DNA from: Bacteroidales bacterium UBA3844
GTDB taxonomy: Bacteria; Bacteroidota; Bacteroidia; Bacteroidales; Paludibacteraceae
Assembly (NCBI GenBank): GCA_002392915.1
Contig: DGHQ01000040.1
Span: forward strand, 1-42,034
DNA length: 42,034 bases
Direction: 5' to 3'
How positions within the stretch are numbered: position 1 is the stretch's first letter; each line of letters begins with the position of its first letter. Both the position numbers and the translations under genes were made by a program. Below the pieces are notes generated by a model that worked only from the letters and a program-made list of their open reading frames with translations, had not been told where the DNA came from and did no database searches. This document shows, piece after piece, positions 8,201-16,652 of the stretch.

Positions 8201-8728
8201 TCACTCTTCTTCTCCAAACTTCAAAATCATGCTTGTGGCTCCAAGGGTGATGATGTCGCCCGACTCGATGATGCGAGCCTCTTTCTTGGCAAGAATATCG
8301 TTTGAGACAAATGTGCCTACCAAGCTGTCGTTGTCTTTCACGTAGTGGGTGATTCTTCCGTTCTTCTCTTTCACTATGATTGTGCAGTGGATGCGGTCCA
8401 TGCTCATGTCTGATGTCTGGATAGGACAGTTGATGTCGGTGCCAGGGCAACGTCTTCCAAACACATTCTCTCCCTCTTGCAACGGGATCTCCTGACGGTG
8501 GCAGAACACATTCTCTATCACCACTATCGTGCCATACTTGTCAGCGTCCGCCTCTTCGTTCTTCTTCTCTAGAGCGTCTGCTGCAATTGTGGATGGCTTT
8601 ACTCGGAATCTGACCTTGAATTTCTTTCCACAGTCATCGCAAGTCAATCCGATGATTGAGCCGGCTTCAATATTTTTTTCTTCAAATGAGACGAAGTTGT
8701 CACATTTTGGGCAACGTATCTTTTTCAT
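8201..8728 (-). CDS. Zinc-ribbon and FHA domain protein
   Basis: A 175-residue cytosolic protein. The N-terminus is a CxxC...CxxC zinc ribbon (Cys6, Cys9, Cys30, Cys33) of the kind that opens MJ0042-type proteins. A Lys/Glu/Asp-rich linker follows (about 45-65). The C-terminal half is a forkhead-associated domain with GRR (91-93), Ser109, Arg112-x-His114 and DNDSLVGTF (132-140), the conserved phosphothreonine-binding positions. It probably reads Ser/Thr phosphorylation. No Ser/Thr kinase is visible in the window. It starts 4 bases after the Nudix gene stop, so the two are cotranscribed. Confidence 0.88.
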   Translation of the reverse strand: MKKIRCPKCDNFVSFEEKNIEAGSIIGLTCDDCGKKFKVRFRVKPSTIAADALEKKNEEADADKYGTIVVIENVFCHRQEIPLQEGENVFGRRCPGTDINCPIQTSDMSMDRIHCTIIVKEKNGRITHYVKDNDSLVGTFVSNDILAKKEARIIESGDIITLGATSMILKFGEEE

Positions 8729-8732
8729 GTTT

Positions 8733-9254
8733 TTACTTATTCTTCAAAATCTTATCCCACAATGCGGAAATCTTTTCCAATTCTCCGCTGAACTGTGGAG
8801 TGAATATTCCTGTGCTGATCTGCGATTCGATCTCTTCCCTTGTCCAGAAACGACCTTCGTCGATCTCGACAGGATCAACGTTGAAATCACCGTCGTAAAT
8901 GCAGTAATAGTCGTTGACAACCTCGCGTTCCCTTGTGCTTTGGTATGTGTAGCGAAGGAAGAAGACGGGAGTGTAGTCTGTGATTCCCAATTCTTCACGT
9001 GCCTCTCTGCGAAGTGCGGTCTCGATCTCCTCACCATAGTCCACATGTCCGCCTACCGCAGTGTCCCATTTTCCTGGCTGGATATCTTTCGATAGCGAAC
9101 GTTTTTGCAGGTAAAGTTCACCTTTGCTGTTGAACACATGAAGGTGGACGACAGGGTGGAGCAGCATCGATCCGGAATGACATTCGCGGCGAGTGGCTTT
9201 GCCTATGACATTGCCGTCTTCATCTATGATTGGGAATAATTCGTCTTGTGCCAT
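8733..9254 (-). CDS. Nudix hydrolase
   Basis: A 173-residue Nudix enzyme. The Nudix box GHVDYGEEIETALRREAREELGI (residues 69-91) fits Gx5Ex7REUxEExGU with every metal-binding Glu present. The start DELFPIIDEDGNVIGKATRRECH is typical of the YfcD/isopentenyl-diphosphate isomerase-like subgroup. The frame is open to a TTG at 9281, but the ATG at 9254 is chosen because the TTG lies inside the divergent promoter zone and the usual N-terminus begins MAQDELF. Substrate is unknown; a nucleoside diphosphate derivative is likely. Confidence 0.92.
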   Translation of the reverse strand: MAQDELFPIIDEDGNVIGKATRRECHSGSMLLHPVVHLHVFNSKGELYLQKRSLSKDIQPGKWDTAVGGHVDYGEEIETALRREAREELGITDYTPVFFLRYTYQSTREREVVNDYYCIYDGDFNVDPVEIDEGRFWTREEIESQISTGIFTPQFSGELEKISALWDKILKNK

Positions 9255-9278
9255 TTTCTTTTGCCTTTTATTTTGTTG

Positions 9279-9306
9279 CAAAAGTAATATTAAAAATCTA
9301 ACTTTG
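9279..9306. promoter_or_regulatory. Overlapping divergent promoters (Nudix / DUF4286-ruvC)
   Basis: Minus strand: TACTTTTG (9286-9279) fits TAnnTTTG for the Nudix-FHA pair. Plus strand: TAACTTTG (9299-9306) fits the same consensus 16 bases before the DUF4286 ATG, with TTGTTG at 9274-9278 as candidate -33. The plus-strand -33 region abuts the minus-strand -7 box, so the two polymerases would compete. Confidence 0.55.
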
Positions 9307-9322
9307 CTTAAAAATGTAAGAT

Positions 9323-9628
9323 ATGATTCTTCTAAACACGACTTATGTTGTAAACAATGACATCGAATCCCAGTTTCTGGATTATCTTCGCAAGGAGATT
9401 GTTGCGGATTTCCGAGGCGACTGGATCTTTTCTAATCTGAAGCTCCGTCTCGTCTACACTGACGACGACTCTACAGTCAATTATTGTTTGCAATCAGAGT
9501 GTGATGATATGGATAAATTGGAAAAATGGATGATGCTCAACTCAAAGGGAATGGCTTTGAGACTGCGTCAGAAATTCGGGACATCTGTTTTGTCGTTTGC
9601 TACGGTGTTGGAGGATGTAGATATTTAA
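9323..9628 (+). CDS. DUF4286 family protein
   Basis: A 101-residue protein starting MILLNTTYVVNNDIESQFLDYLRKE, the beta-strand/helix opening of DUF4286 proteins. It has no signal peptide or membrane segment and looks like a small alpha-beta fold of the ferredoxin-like type. No catalytic motif is visible. ruvC follows 4 bases later, and I recall this adjacency from other Bacteroidales, so cotranscription is very likely. Whether it assists RuvC is unknown. Confidence 0.75.
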   Translation: MILLNTTYVVNNDIESQFLDYLRKEIVADFRGDWIFSNLKLRLVYTDDDSTVNYCLQSECDDMDKLEKWMMLNSKGMALRLRQKFGTSVLSFATVLEDVDI

Positions 9629-9632
9629 TATA

Positions 9633-10202
9633 ATGATTCAACCGCAGAACAAGGTAGAGAAGATTATACTCGGCATCGACCCCGGTACGATGTATATGGG
9701 CTACGGTGTGATCAGTGTCGTCGGCACAAAAATGAAGTTTATAGATATGGGTATCCTTGATTTGAAAAAAGAGGGAGACACATATATGAAACTTAAGAAG
9801 GTGTACGATTTCACGATTGCGTTGATAGATAAGTTTTTACCTGATGAATTCGCTATTGAAGCTCAATTTTTTGGCAAGAATGTGCAGAGTATGCTCAAGC
9901 TTGGACGTGCGCAGGGTGTAGCGATCGTGGCTGCCATGGAGCGTGATATTCCGATCGCTGAATATGCTCCGTTGAAAGTGAAACAGGCGATCACTGGAAA
10001 CGGTGCTGCATCCAAGGAACAGGTCTGCGGAATGCTACAGGTGCAGCTGAATCTGAAAAAAGAACAGTTGCCTGAGCATCTCGACGCTACAGATGCTTTG
10101 GGTGTTGCTGTTTGTCATCATTGGCAGTCGAGAGCTGTGACTGGAGAAAAAAAGTTTAAGAGTTGGGATGATGTGGTGGCTCAAAGAACTAAAAAGAAGT
10201 AG
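9633..10202 (+). CDS. ruvC: Crossover junction endodeoxyribonuclease RuvC
   Basis: It resolves Holliday junctions by symmetrical cleavage, working with RuvAB. The RNase H-like fold starts ILGIDPGTMYMGYGV. The four catalytic acids are visible: Asp16 (GIDPG), Glu76 (FAIEAQFFGKN), Asp151 and Asp154 (HLDATDALGVAVCH). The length of 189 is normal for Bacteroidota. It has a slightly longer N-terminus than the E. coli enzyme. The sensor kinase gene begins 4 bases after its stop. Confidence 0.97.
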   Translation: MIQPQNKVEKIILGIDPGTMYMGYGVISVVGTKMKFIDMGILDLKKEGDTYMKLKKVYDFTIALIDKFLPDEFAIEAQFFGKNVQSMLKLGRAQGVAIVAAMERDIPIAEYAPLKVKQAITGNGAASKEQVCGMLQVQLNLKKEQLPEHLDATDALGVAVCHHWQSRAVTGEKKFKSWDDVVAQRTKKK

Positions 10203-10206
10203 AATA

Positions 10207-11199
10207 ATGAAAAATAAGTTAGGGTTTTATAATAGTATCGCTTTGCCTTTATTCTTCTGGGTTCTTCTGGCATACCTTTTGCCTTTGAACTCAGGCGAAA
10301 ATTTAGTGCTGTTTTTGTTTATGGCACTCTCTTTTTATATTAATTTTTATTGCTCCCGCAAGTTTTTCTCTAAAGATATTACTAGAAAAGTCCTATATGT
10401 CCTTGCTAATCTGATGTTTGCGATGGCTCTTGGCTTAATGATGATGTCGATTTTTTCAGACATATCATACATTAAGACGACGGCATTGTTCTTTATTATA
10501 GGCTGTTTTGCGGTGATAGCATCCCGCAATCGTATGCTTATAGAGAAGAACGTGGAGCAGAATGAAAAGGAACATTATCAGACGGAGATAGAGTTGAAAC
10601 ATCTTCGTACCCAGCTTCATCCGCATTTCCTTTTTAACACTTTGAATAATATCTATGCTCTTTGTGAGATAGATTCCAAACGAGCCCAGCAGTCGGTGCA
10701 TTATCTTTCGCAACTGCTTCGGTATATTTTGAGTGGAGAGCGTTCTGGTGAGGGCGGACGTATGGTGCCAGTGCAGAAGGAGCACGACTTCATAAAGACA
10801 TATTTGCAACTTGTCTATCTTCGTATGCGGCCCAATGTGCACGTCATATATAATGCGGATATTACGGAATTCTCAGATGCTCCGGTTTTGACTCTGATAT
10901 TCACGTCGCTAATAGAAAACGCATTCAAACATGGAGTTGCCTCAGGGAAAGAGTGTGTTATAGAGTTTGGATTGACAGCGAAAAGTATGACGGAGATTCA
11001 TTTCTTCACGTCGAACCCATATTTCCAGAATCATGAGAGCAACAACCCTGAGAGCGGAATAGGTCTGGAGAATTTGCGTCGCCGATTGGAGATAGTCTAC
11101 AAGGACGATTATAATCTAGAAATCACGAACGATGGAAAGACATTCCGTGTCGACCTGACTTTGAAATATACTAATAACAATTATTATTATAACGCATGA
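10207..11199 (+). CDS. LytS-type sensor histidine kinase
   Basis: A 330-residue kinase with four predicted transmembrane helices in the first 106 residues and no extracellular sensor domain. A short coiled-coil segment leads into the His_kinase (PF06580) domain: LHPHFLFNTLNNIYAL with phospho-acceptor His140, the N-box IENAFKHG (236-243) and the G-box GIGLENLRRRLE (284-295). The ATG at 10207 is chosen over a longer frame from 10168, which would overlap ruvC. Its stop overlaps the next start as ATGA, so it is translationally coupled to the response regulator. The signal is unknown. Confidence 0.93.
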   Translation: MKNKLGFYNSIALPLFFWVLLAYLLPLNSGENLVLFLFMALSFYINFYCSRKFFSKDITRKVLYVLANLMFAMALGLMMMSIFSDISYIKTTALFFIIGCFAVIASRNRMLIEKNVEQNEKEHYQTEIELKHLRTQLHPHFLFNTLNNIYALCEIDSKRAQQSVHYLSQLLRYILSGERSGEGGRMVPVQKEHDFIKTYLQLVYLRMRPNVHVIYNADITEFSDAPVLTLIFTSLIENAFKHGVASGKECVIEFGLTAKSMTEIHFFTSNPYFQNHESNNPESGIGLENLRRRLEIVYKDDYNLEITNDGKTFRVDLTLKYTNNNYYYNA

Positions 11200-11930
11200 C
11201 ACACAAATTTAACTGCATAGCAATAGACGATGAACCGTTGGCTCTACAACTTGTTGAGAGTTATATCAAGCGTACCCCGTTTTTGAATCTTATCGGCACA
11301 TACGGAAGTGCGGAAGAGGCTATGCCGACGATTCAGAATGAGAAAATAGATGTCGCTTTTCTTGATATCCAGATGCCTGATTTCTCTGGACTACAAGTGT
11401 CGAAGATGCTTTCTCCAGAAACAAAAGTGGTTTTTATCACAGCTCACGACAGATTTGCGATTGAAGGCTACAAGGTGAATGCTGTGGGATATCTATTGAA
11501 ACCAATTTCATACGATGAGTTTCTTGATGTCGCCATGAAGGTGCAGGGCATGATTCAAAAAGATTCAACGCCAGTGGCATCATCTCCGTCGCAGCCAGAA
11601 CAGAGGACAATACTTGTGAAGAGTGATTATAAGATGCTTCAGATTCCTATCAAGGATATCATTTATATAGAAGGCTTGAAGGATTATGTGAAGATTTATA
11701 TAGAGAACGAAAAAGATCCGATTGTGTCGCTTCTATGCATGAAAAGTCTGGAGACGAAGCTGCCGGAAAATCAGTTCTGTAGAGTTCATCGCTCGTATAT
11801 CGTTCAGACGTCAAAATGCAAGGTTATTGAGAAGGGTAGGATAGTGATCGGAAATAATACAATTCCAATTTCTGACAGCTACCGAGCATCTTTCTTTGAG
11901 AGATTGCAAAATGTAGCCATTGAGGTTTGA
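11196..11930 (+). CDS. LytTR-family response regulator
   Basis: A 244-residue DNA-binding regulator paired with the upstream kinase. The receiver domain (1-120) has Asp11-Asp12, phospho-acceptor Asp57 in VAFLDIQMP, Thr82 and Lys102 (LLKPIS). A Ser/Pro-rich linker (125-137) leads to a LytTR domain (about 138-240), with PIKDIIYIEGLKDYVKIY and the FCRVHRSYIV signature. It would bind direct repeats upstream of target promoters. Targets are unknown; no obvious regulated gene is adjacent. Confidence 0.95.
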   Translation: MTHKFNCIAIDDEPLALQLVESYIKRTPFLNLIGTYGSAEEAMPTIQNEKIDVAFLDIQMPDFSGLQVSKMLSPETKVVFITAHDRFAIEGYKVNAVGYLLKPISYDEFLDVAMKVQGMIQKDSTPVASSPSQPEQRTILVKSDYKMLQIPIKDIIYIEGLKDYVKIYIENEKDPIVSLLCMKSLETKLPENQFCRVHRSYIVQTSKCKVIEKGRIVIGNNTIPISDSYRASFFERLQNVAIEV

Positions 11931-11960
11931 TGAAATCAGAAGAGATTTTTGTTTGAGAGT

Positions 11961-11990
11961 AGAGACGCCGCAATACGACGTCTCTTCATT
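11961..11990 (+). terminator. Terminator after the two-component pair
   Basis: Stem AGAGACG (11961-11967) / CGTCTCT (11979-11985), 11-base loop, then TTCATTTTG, a broken T tract. Confidence 0.6.
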
Positions 11991-12017
11991 TTGTTTGGAA
12001 AAGACAGTGATTAATTA

Positions 12018-12025
12018 TATTTTTG
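12018..12025 (+). promoter_or_regulatory. Putative promoter of the 12053 gene
   Basis: TATTTTTG fits TAnnTTTG, 28 bases before the ATG, with TTTG at 11994-11997 about 20 bases upstream as -33. Confidence 0.55.
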
Positions 12026-12052
12026 TATCCGTTAATTTAAAATGTTTATAGT

Positions 12053-12277
12053 ATGAAAAAGAAGAATCGTCACGGAGAAGTGACAGATGCGGTTAAGGCC
12101 ATGAGAAAAGGCAACCGTGAGGCAGAGATGGAGTTGCTTGGACCAGGTTTTCACAGGAAACATTCAATCCACAAGTCGGCGAACATTTACACAAGAAAAG
12201 AGAAGCACAAGTCGAAAATCAGCAATGATTCACCTTGTGCTTCTCTTTTTGTGTTGAGAAAACGTAATGTCAAATAA
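12053..12277 (+). CDS. Small basic conserved-type protein with extended C-terminus
   Basis: A 74-residue very basic protein (MKKKNRHGEVTDAVKAMRKG at the start). The middle, HRKHSIHKSANIYTRKEKHK, resembles short Bacteroidota proteins I recall that end soon after a HKSxxxYxRKxxK motif. Here the frame continues for about 20 residues through a 16-bp terminator-like stem (12196-12249) before stopping at 12277. The last residues (SPCASLFVLRKRNVK) are thus the read-out of the hairpin's 3' arm. The gene has its own promoter. Function unknown; a nucleic-acid or ribosome-binding role would fit the charge but is only inferred. Confidence 0.65.
   Translation: MKKKNRHGEVTDAVKAMRKGNREAEMELLGPGFHRKHSIHKSANIYTRKEKHKSKISNDSPCASLFVLRKRNVK
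12196..12250 (+). terminator. Strong terminator-like hairpin inside the 12053 reading frame
   Basis: A perfect 16-bp stem AAAAGAGAAGCACAAG (12196-12211) / CTTGTGCTTCTCTTTT (12234-12249) has a 22-base loop and ends in a T run. It lies before the only in-frame stop codon of the 12053 gene (12275-12277). Confidence 0.75.
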
Positions 12278-12886
12278 AAACAATTTTGTGACTCCATTTT
12301 TAGTCTGCCATTTTTAGTTTTCTTTCCCTGTTATCAAAAAAAGATAAATTTTAGGATTGGTGCGATAAATTTTTTCTCTATTTGATACAAATTACAAAAT
12401 GATTGAATTGCGGACAAACGTAATGAAAAACTGAAAGTAAAAAGTATCAGTTTGTTTTCAATTGTAAACGGTTTATTTGATAATCGTGTTTTTTCGCTTG
12501 AAAAAAGAGCTGTCTACGGCGAGAACCTCGACAAAATGAAAGAAAAATTCTTCTTTTTTTACTTGCAAGACTAAAAATTCTTTATCATTTTTGTTGTTGA
12601 ATATTGTGCATATTCACGCTTTGTAGACATTTTTGAAACAAATGAGCGAAAAGGCGGAGTGATATAACTATAAAATGATACATAAAAGAGACATATTAAT
12701 GATGTGCGACGTGATGGTAAACAGATGTGCTGGGCAGTGTGGCTCGGTGCACTTTTCTGTATATTCGTCCGTCTGTAGATCTCTAAATGTCGTTTTATGT
12801 AGAAGTTGAGGCTATGATGAATCAATTAGTTGGTTTGTTGTAGTCTTTTTTTATGTTGAATAATAAAATAATAAACAATAATAACA
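12278..12886. other. 609-base noncoding region / nuo leader
   Basis: No convincing gene is present; the longest open frame (minus 12571-12825) has no family character. The region is AT-rich and presumably holds the nuo promoter and a long leader. I could not find a perfect TAnnTTTG box. The clearest structure is the hairpin at 12721-12760. Confidence 0.6.
12721..12760 (+). promoter_or_regulatory. Structured hairpin in the nuo leader
   Basis: Three nested paired blocks: ACAGA/TCTGT, GTGC/GCAC and GGGC/GCTC (one G-U), around an AGTGTG loop with short internal bulges. It is not followed by a T run, so it is not a simple terminator. It lies 127 bases before nuoA. A regulatory RNA role is inferred only. 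Confidence 0.4.
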
Positions 12887-13240
12887 ATGGGTTCAAGTGA
12901 AATCTTTGTGGTTGTTATGATCACCGCAGTGGTGATGGTATTGGCTGCCATTATCATCGGTTGGTTATTGGCACCAAAGAGTAAGAATGCACAGAAGGGA
13001 GAGCCATACGAGTGTGGTATTCCGACCCGAGGCACATCGTGGCTTCAGTTCCGACCAGGCTATTACCTGTTCGCTCTGTTGTTCCTTATGTTCGATGTGG
13101 AAACAGTATTGTTGTTCCCTTGGGCAACAATAACTAAGACTCTCGGTCCGAACGGAATACTTGCTATTTTGTTCTTCTTGTTGATTCTTGTGCTAGGTTT
13201 GGCTTATGCTTGGAAGAAAGGAGCGTTGGAATGGAAGTAA
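12887..13240 (+). CDS. nuoA: NADH-quinone oxidoreductase subunit A
   Basis: A 117-residue membrane subunit of complex I with three predicted transmembrane helices. It has the conserved loop motif YECGIPT (about 41-47) between helices 1 and 2 and the FDVETVLLFPWA motif (about 69-80) at helix 2. It helps form the quinone chamber with NuoH, NuoB and NuoD. First gene of a ten-gene operon. Its end overlaps the nuoB start by 10 bases, implying coupled translation. Confidence 0.97.
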   Translation: MGSSEIFVVVMITAVVMVLAAIIIGWLLAPKSKNAQKGEPYECGIPTRGTSWLQFRPGYYLFALLFLMFDVETVLLFPWATITKTLGPNGILAILFFLLILVLGLAYAWKKGALEWK

Positions 13241-13893
13241 AGGATATTAAGATCAAGTCGATGAAGACTGAGGACTTCAGAGACAACGAGTCGCTCCAGA
13301 AGTATATAGACGAACTAGAGAAGGGTGGTTTCGGTATCAAAGTCGCACCTTTGGATAAAGTAATCAACTGGGGTCGTTCATACTCTGTATGGCCTTTGAC
13401 ATTTGCAACATCATGCTGTGGTATTGAGTTCATGTGTGTGGCTGCAGCCCGTCACGATTTCGCTCGTTTCGGTTTCGAGGTCACTCGTAACTCTCCTCGT
13501 CAGGCTGATGTTATTTTCGTTTCTGGTACTATCACAAAAAAGATGGCTCCAGTGTTGCGACGTCTTTATGATGAGATGTCAGAGCCTAAATATGTGATAG
13601 CCGTTGGCGGTTGCGCAGTTTCAGGAGGTCCTTTCAAGAGTTCATACCATGTGGTAGATGGAGTGGATAAGATTATTCCAGTCGACGTGTATGTCCCTGG
13701 CTGTCCTCCACGTCCTGAGGCAATGCTGTACGCAATGATGCAGCTGCAGAGAAAGATCCGTGTGGAGTCTATCTTCAAGATGCCTAAGAATCCAGAAAAT
13801 GGTTCAGTTATCTTGTCGAAATACAACTCTGACGGAACCCTGGTCACACCAGCGTCTGAAACAAAACAAATTGAAGAAGGAGGAGCAGAATAA
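13231..13893 (+). CDS. nuoB: NADH-quinone oxidoreductase subunit B
   Basis: It carries the terminal 4Fe-4S cluster N2 that passes electrons to quinone. The four ligands are present: Cys62-Cys63 (ATSCCGIEFM), Cys128 (VGGCAVSGGPF) and Cys158 (VPGCPPRPEAM). The ATG at 13231 is chosen over a TTG at 13210: AAAGGAG lies 8-9 bases upstream and the ATG sits in the nuoA stop overlap. The product is 220 residues. A polar C-terminal tail (about 190-220) extends beyond the core fold. The stop overlaps the nuoCD start (TAATG). Confidence 0.97.
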   Translation: MEVKDIKIKSMKTEDFRDNESLQKYIDELEKGGFGIKVAPLDKVINWGRSYSVWPLTFATSCCGIEFMCVAAARHDFARFGFEVTRNSPRQADVIFVSGTITKKMAPVLRRLYDEMSEPKYVIAVGGCAVSGGPFKSSYHVVDGVDKIIPVDVYVPGCPPRPEAMLYAMMQLQRKIRVESIFKMPKNPENGSVILSKYNSDGTLVTPASETKQIEEGGAE

Positions 13894-15518
13894 TGGAGAA
13901 AACATTGAAAATGATTCAGTCTGTCTCGTCTTCTTGCACTAAGATTGATGCTGCAGACGTGATGGTCAGCGTCGACAAAAAAGATCTGCATAAGGTTTGC
14001 GAGGCTTTATACAAAGATGGTTGGGACTACCTGATCAACCTTACTGCGGTAGACAATGTGGAGAACATTGAGATCGTCTACCACATTTCCAAGTCGTCTG
14101 ACATGGAAAAATTTATGGTGCTTAAGACAAATACTACAGATGTGGAGAATCCAATCATCGAGACTGTCTCTGACATCTGGAAAAGCGCCAACCTATATGA
14201 GCGTGAAGCTTACGATTTCTTCGGAGTCCGTTTCTTGAACCATCCGGATATGCGCAGATTGTTCTTGCGTCCGGATTGGGTAGGATATCCGTTGAGAAAG
14301 AACTACGACAATACTCCAAACGAGGGTATCCCTTCAAAGGTTCATGATATGGATGCTTGCGAGGATGTGCCTTCGATCACTCTTGACAGACATGGAGAGA
14401 TTGTTGAGAATCACACTAAACTATTTGGAAGAAACGAGTATGTGGTCAACTTCGGACCACAACACCCGTCTACACACGGAGTTTTGCACTTGAGAGTTTC
14501 TCTTGAGGGCGAGACGATCAAGAAGATTGATCCAAACTTCGGTTATATCCACCGTGGAATAGAGAAGATGATGGAGAGCATGACTTATCCTCAGATGCTA
14601 TTCCTTACAGAGCGTCTCGACTACCTTTGCGGCAGCATGAACCGTCACGCTCTATGTATGTGTGTGGAGAAGGCAATGGGTCTTGAGATCCCTAAGAGAG
14701 CGGAATATATCCGTACAATTTTCGATGAGCTGAACCGTATCGCCAGCCACTTGATAGGTTGGGCATGTATGTGTAATGATATGGGCTCGATCACAGCGTT
14801 CATCTATGGTATGCGTGACCGTGAGAAGATCATGGATATTTTCCAGGAGACTGCTGGCGGTCGTCTGATGACCAACTACTATGTTATCGGAGGAGTTGCT
14901 CAGGATATCCATCCTAACTTCGTCAACAGAGTCAAGGAATTTATTCCGTACTTGAGGAAGATGATCAAGGAATACCACACATTGTTCACTGGCAATCCAA
15001 TCGCTCGTGGACGAATGATCAATTGCGGATTGCTAAAGAAGGAAGACGCGATTGCTCTTGGAATGAGTGGTCCTAACGGTCGTGCTTCAGGCTGGCATTG
15101 TGATGTGAGAAAGATTGCTCCATACGCAGCTTATTCAGAAGTCGACTTCAAGGAGATTCTTCATGACGGTGGTGACACAATCGACAGATATATGATTCGT
15201 TTGGAGGAGATTGAAGAGTCGCTTAAGATCATAGAACAGTTGATAGACAAGATCCCTGAAGGTGATTTCCGAGCAAAGGTACCTGCAATCGTTAAGGTTC
15301 CAGCAGGAGAGTACTATCAGAGAGTCGAGAATGCACGTGGTGATTTCGGAGTATATTTGAAGAGTACGGGTGACAAGTCGCCATATAGAATCAAGTTCCG
15401 TTCACCAAGTATGGTTGCTGTGTCTGGTTTGGATCCAATCTGTAGAGACACAAAGATTGCAGATTTGATTATGATCGGAGGATCTCTTGACTATGTCATC
15501 CCTTGTATAGATAGATAA
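13893..15518 (+). CDS. nuoCD: Fused NADH-quinone oxidoreductase subunit C/D
   Basis: A 541-residue fusion. Residues 1-170 are NuoC (30 kDa) with LYEREAYDFFGVRF (101-114) and RRLFLRPDWVGYPLRK (121-136). Residues about 175-541 are NuoD (49 kDa) with NFGPQHPSTHGVLHL (186-200), FGYIHRGIEKMM and a C-terminus ending CIDR. NuoD forms the quinone site with NuoB. The fused form is found in several lineages, including Bacteroidota. No frameshift is seen at the junction. Soluble arm genes nuoE, F and G are absent downstream. Confidence 0.97.
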   Translation: MEKTLKMIQSVSSSCTKIDAADVMVSVDKKDLHKVCEALYKDGWDYLINLTAVDNVENIEIVYHISKSSDMEKFMVLKTNTTDVENPIIETVSDIWKSANLYEREAYDFFGVRFLNHPDMRRLFLRPDWVGYPLRKNYDNTPNEGIPSKVHDMDACEDVPSITLDRHGEIVENHTKLFGRNEYVVNFGPQHPSTHGVLHLRVSLEGETIKKIDPNFGYIHRGIEKMMESMTYPQMLFLTERLDYLCGSMNRHALCMCVEKAMGLEIPKRAEYIRTIFDELNRIASHLIGWACMCNDMGSITAFIYGMRDREKIMDIFQETAGGRLMTNYYVIGGVAQDIHPNFVNRVKEFIPYLRKMIKEYHTLFTGNPIARGRMINCGLLKKEDAIALGMSGPNGRASGWHCDVRKIAPYAAYSEVDFKEILHDGGDTIDRYMIRLEEIEESLKIIEQLIDKIPEGDFRAKVPAIVKVPAGEYYQRVENARGDFGVYLKSTGDKSPYRIKFRSPSMVAVSGLDPICRDTKIADLIMIGGSLDYVIPCIDR

Positions 15519-15541
15519 TAATCACAGATATTCTTAAAATT

Positions 15542-16627
15542 ATGTTAGAAGTAGGAGGAATATTAAGCTGGATTCACGAAGCGTTGTCTTCTTCATGTCC
15601 AGAGTGGCTTACTCTTTTGATAGAGTATGTCCTAATAGGCGTAGGTTTCCTTGCTCTATACGCATTGATCGCGCTTATCTTGATTCTGTTGGAGAGAAAG
15701 GTTTGTGCTTATTATCAGTGTCGTCTCGGACCGATGAGAGCTGGTTTCTGGGGATTGCTTCAGCCATTCGCTGATATGATCAAGATCCTTATGAAGGAGA
15801 TCATTCCGTTGTTGAAGAACGACAAGTTCTTATTCTTCACAGCGTTGTTCCTAGTGATCATTGGCTCACTTTGTACATTTGGAGCTCTACAGTTCAGCAA
15901 GGATTTGGTAGGAATCGACTTTAATGTCGGAGTTTTCTATGTGCTTGCAATATCATCACTTGGAGTTCTTGGTATTTTGTTGGCAGGTTGGTCTTCCAAC
16001 AATAAGTACACGATGATCGGAGCGATGCGTGCAGGTGCTCAGCTAGTCAGCTATGAGCTTTCATCTGGTTTGTCGTTGCTAACAATTGTAATCCTTGGTG
16101 GTACGATGCAGTTGTCTGGTTTGATTGAGGCACAGAGTGAAACATGGTTCTTGTTCCAGACACCATTTACATGGATTGCGATGGTCATTTATTTGATCGC
16201 AGGACATGCGGAGACTAACCGTGGACCATTCGACCTTCCAGAGGCAGAGTCGGAGCTTACAGCAGGTTACCACATTGAGTATTCAGGTATCACATTCGGT
16301 TTGTTCTACGTTGGTGAGTATGTCAACATGTTCACAATCGCAGGTATCGGAACGATGGTGTTCTTGGGCGGATGGCAGCCATTTCATATCAATGCAGAGT
16401 GGGCAGCAGGATTCAACGGTGTGATGGATATGATCCCTACATGGTTGTGGTTCTTCGCCAAGGCATTCGGTTTGGTAATGTTGAGCTTGTGGGTAAGATG
16501 GTCATTCCCACGTTTGAGAATTGATCAGTTGCTACACTTGGAGTGGAAGATATTGATGCCAATCAGTTTGCTCAATATGCTTTTGATGGCTTTGTGGGTG
16601 ACTGTATTAGTTCCACTATTCGCTTAA
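15542..16627 (+). CDS. nuoH: NADH-quinone oxidoreductase subunit H
   Basis: A 361-residue membrane subunit with eight or more transmembrane helices, forming the quinone tunnel between membrane and peripheral arms. The family signature AGHAETNRGPFDLPEAESEL (about 220-239) carries the conserved acids of the quinone-coupling loop. QCRLGPMRAGFWGLLQPFADMIKI, the first cytoplasmic loop motif, lies near residue 60. It follows nuoCD by 23 bases. Confidence 0.97.
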   Translation: MLEVGGILSWIHEALSSSCPEWLTLLIEYVLIGVGFLALYALIALILILLERKVCAYYQCRLGPMRAGFWGLLQPFADMIKILMKEIIPLLKNDKFLFFTALFLVIIGSLCTFGALQFSKDLVGIDFNVGVFYVLAISSLGVLGILLAGWSSNNKYTMIGAMRAGAQLVSYELSSGLSLLTIVILGGTMQLSGLIEAQSETWFLFQTPFTWIAMVIYLIAGHAETNRGPFDLPEAESELTAGYHIEYSGITFGLFYVGEYVNMFTIAGIGTMVFLGGWQPFHINAEWAAGFNGVMDMIPTWLWFFAKAFGLVMLSLWVRWSFPRLRIDQLLHLEWKILMPISLLNMLLMALWVTVLVPLFA

Positions 16628-16652
16628 TAAAACGACTTTTATATAAGAGTGT

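Noticed and set aside
8529..9095. 188-codon plus-strand frame
   Set aside because: It lies antisense to the Nudix and FHA genes, both with clear motifs; its product has no family character.
12571..12825. Minus-strand 84-codon frame in the nuo leader
   Set aside because: No recognisable motif, no promoter box, atypical composition; likely chance.
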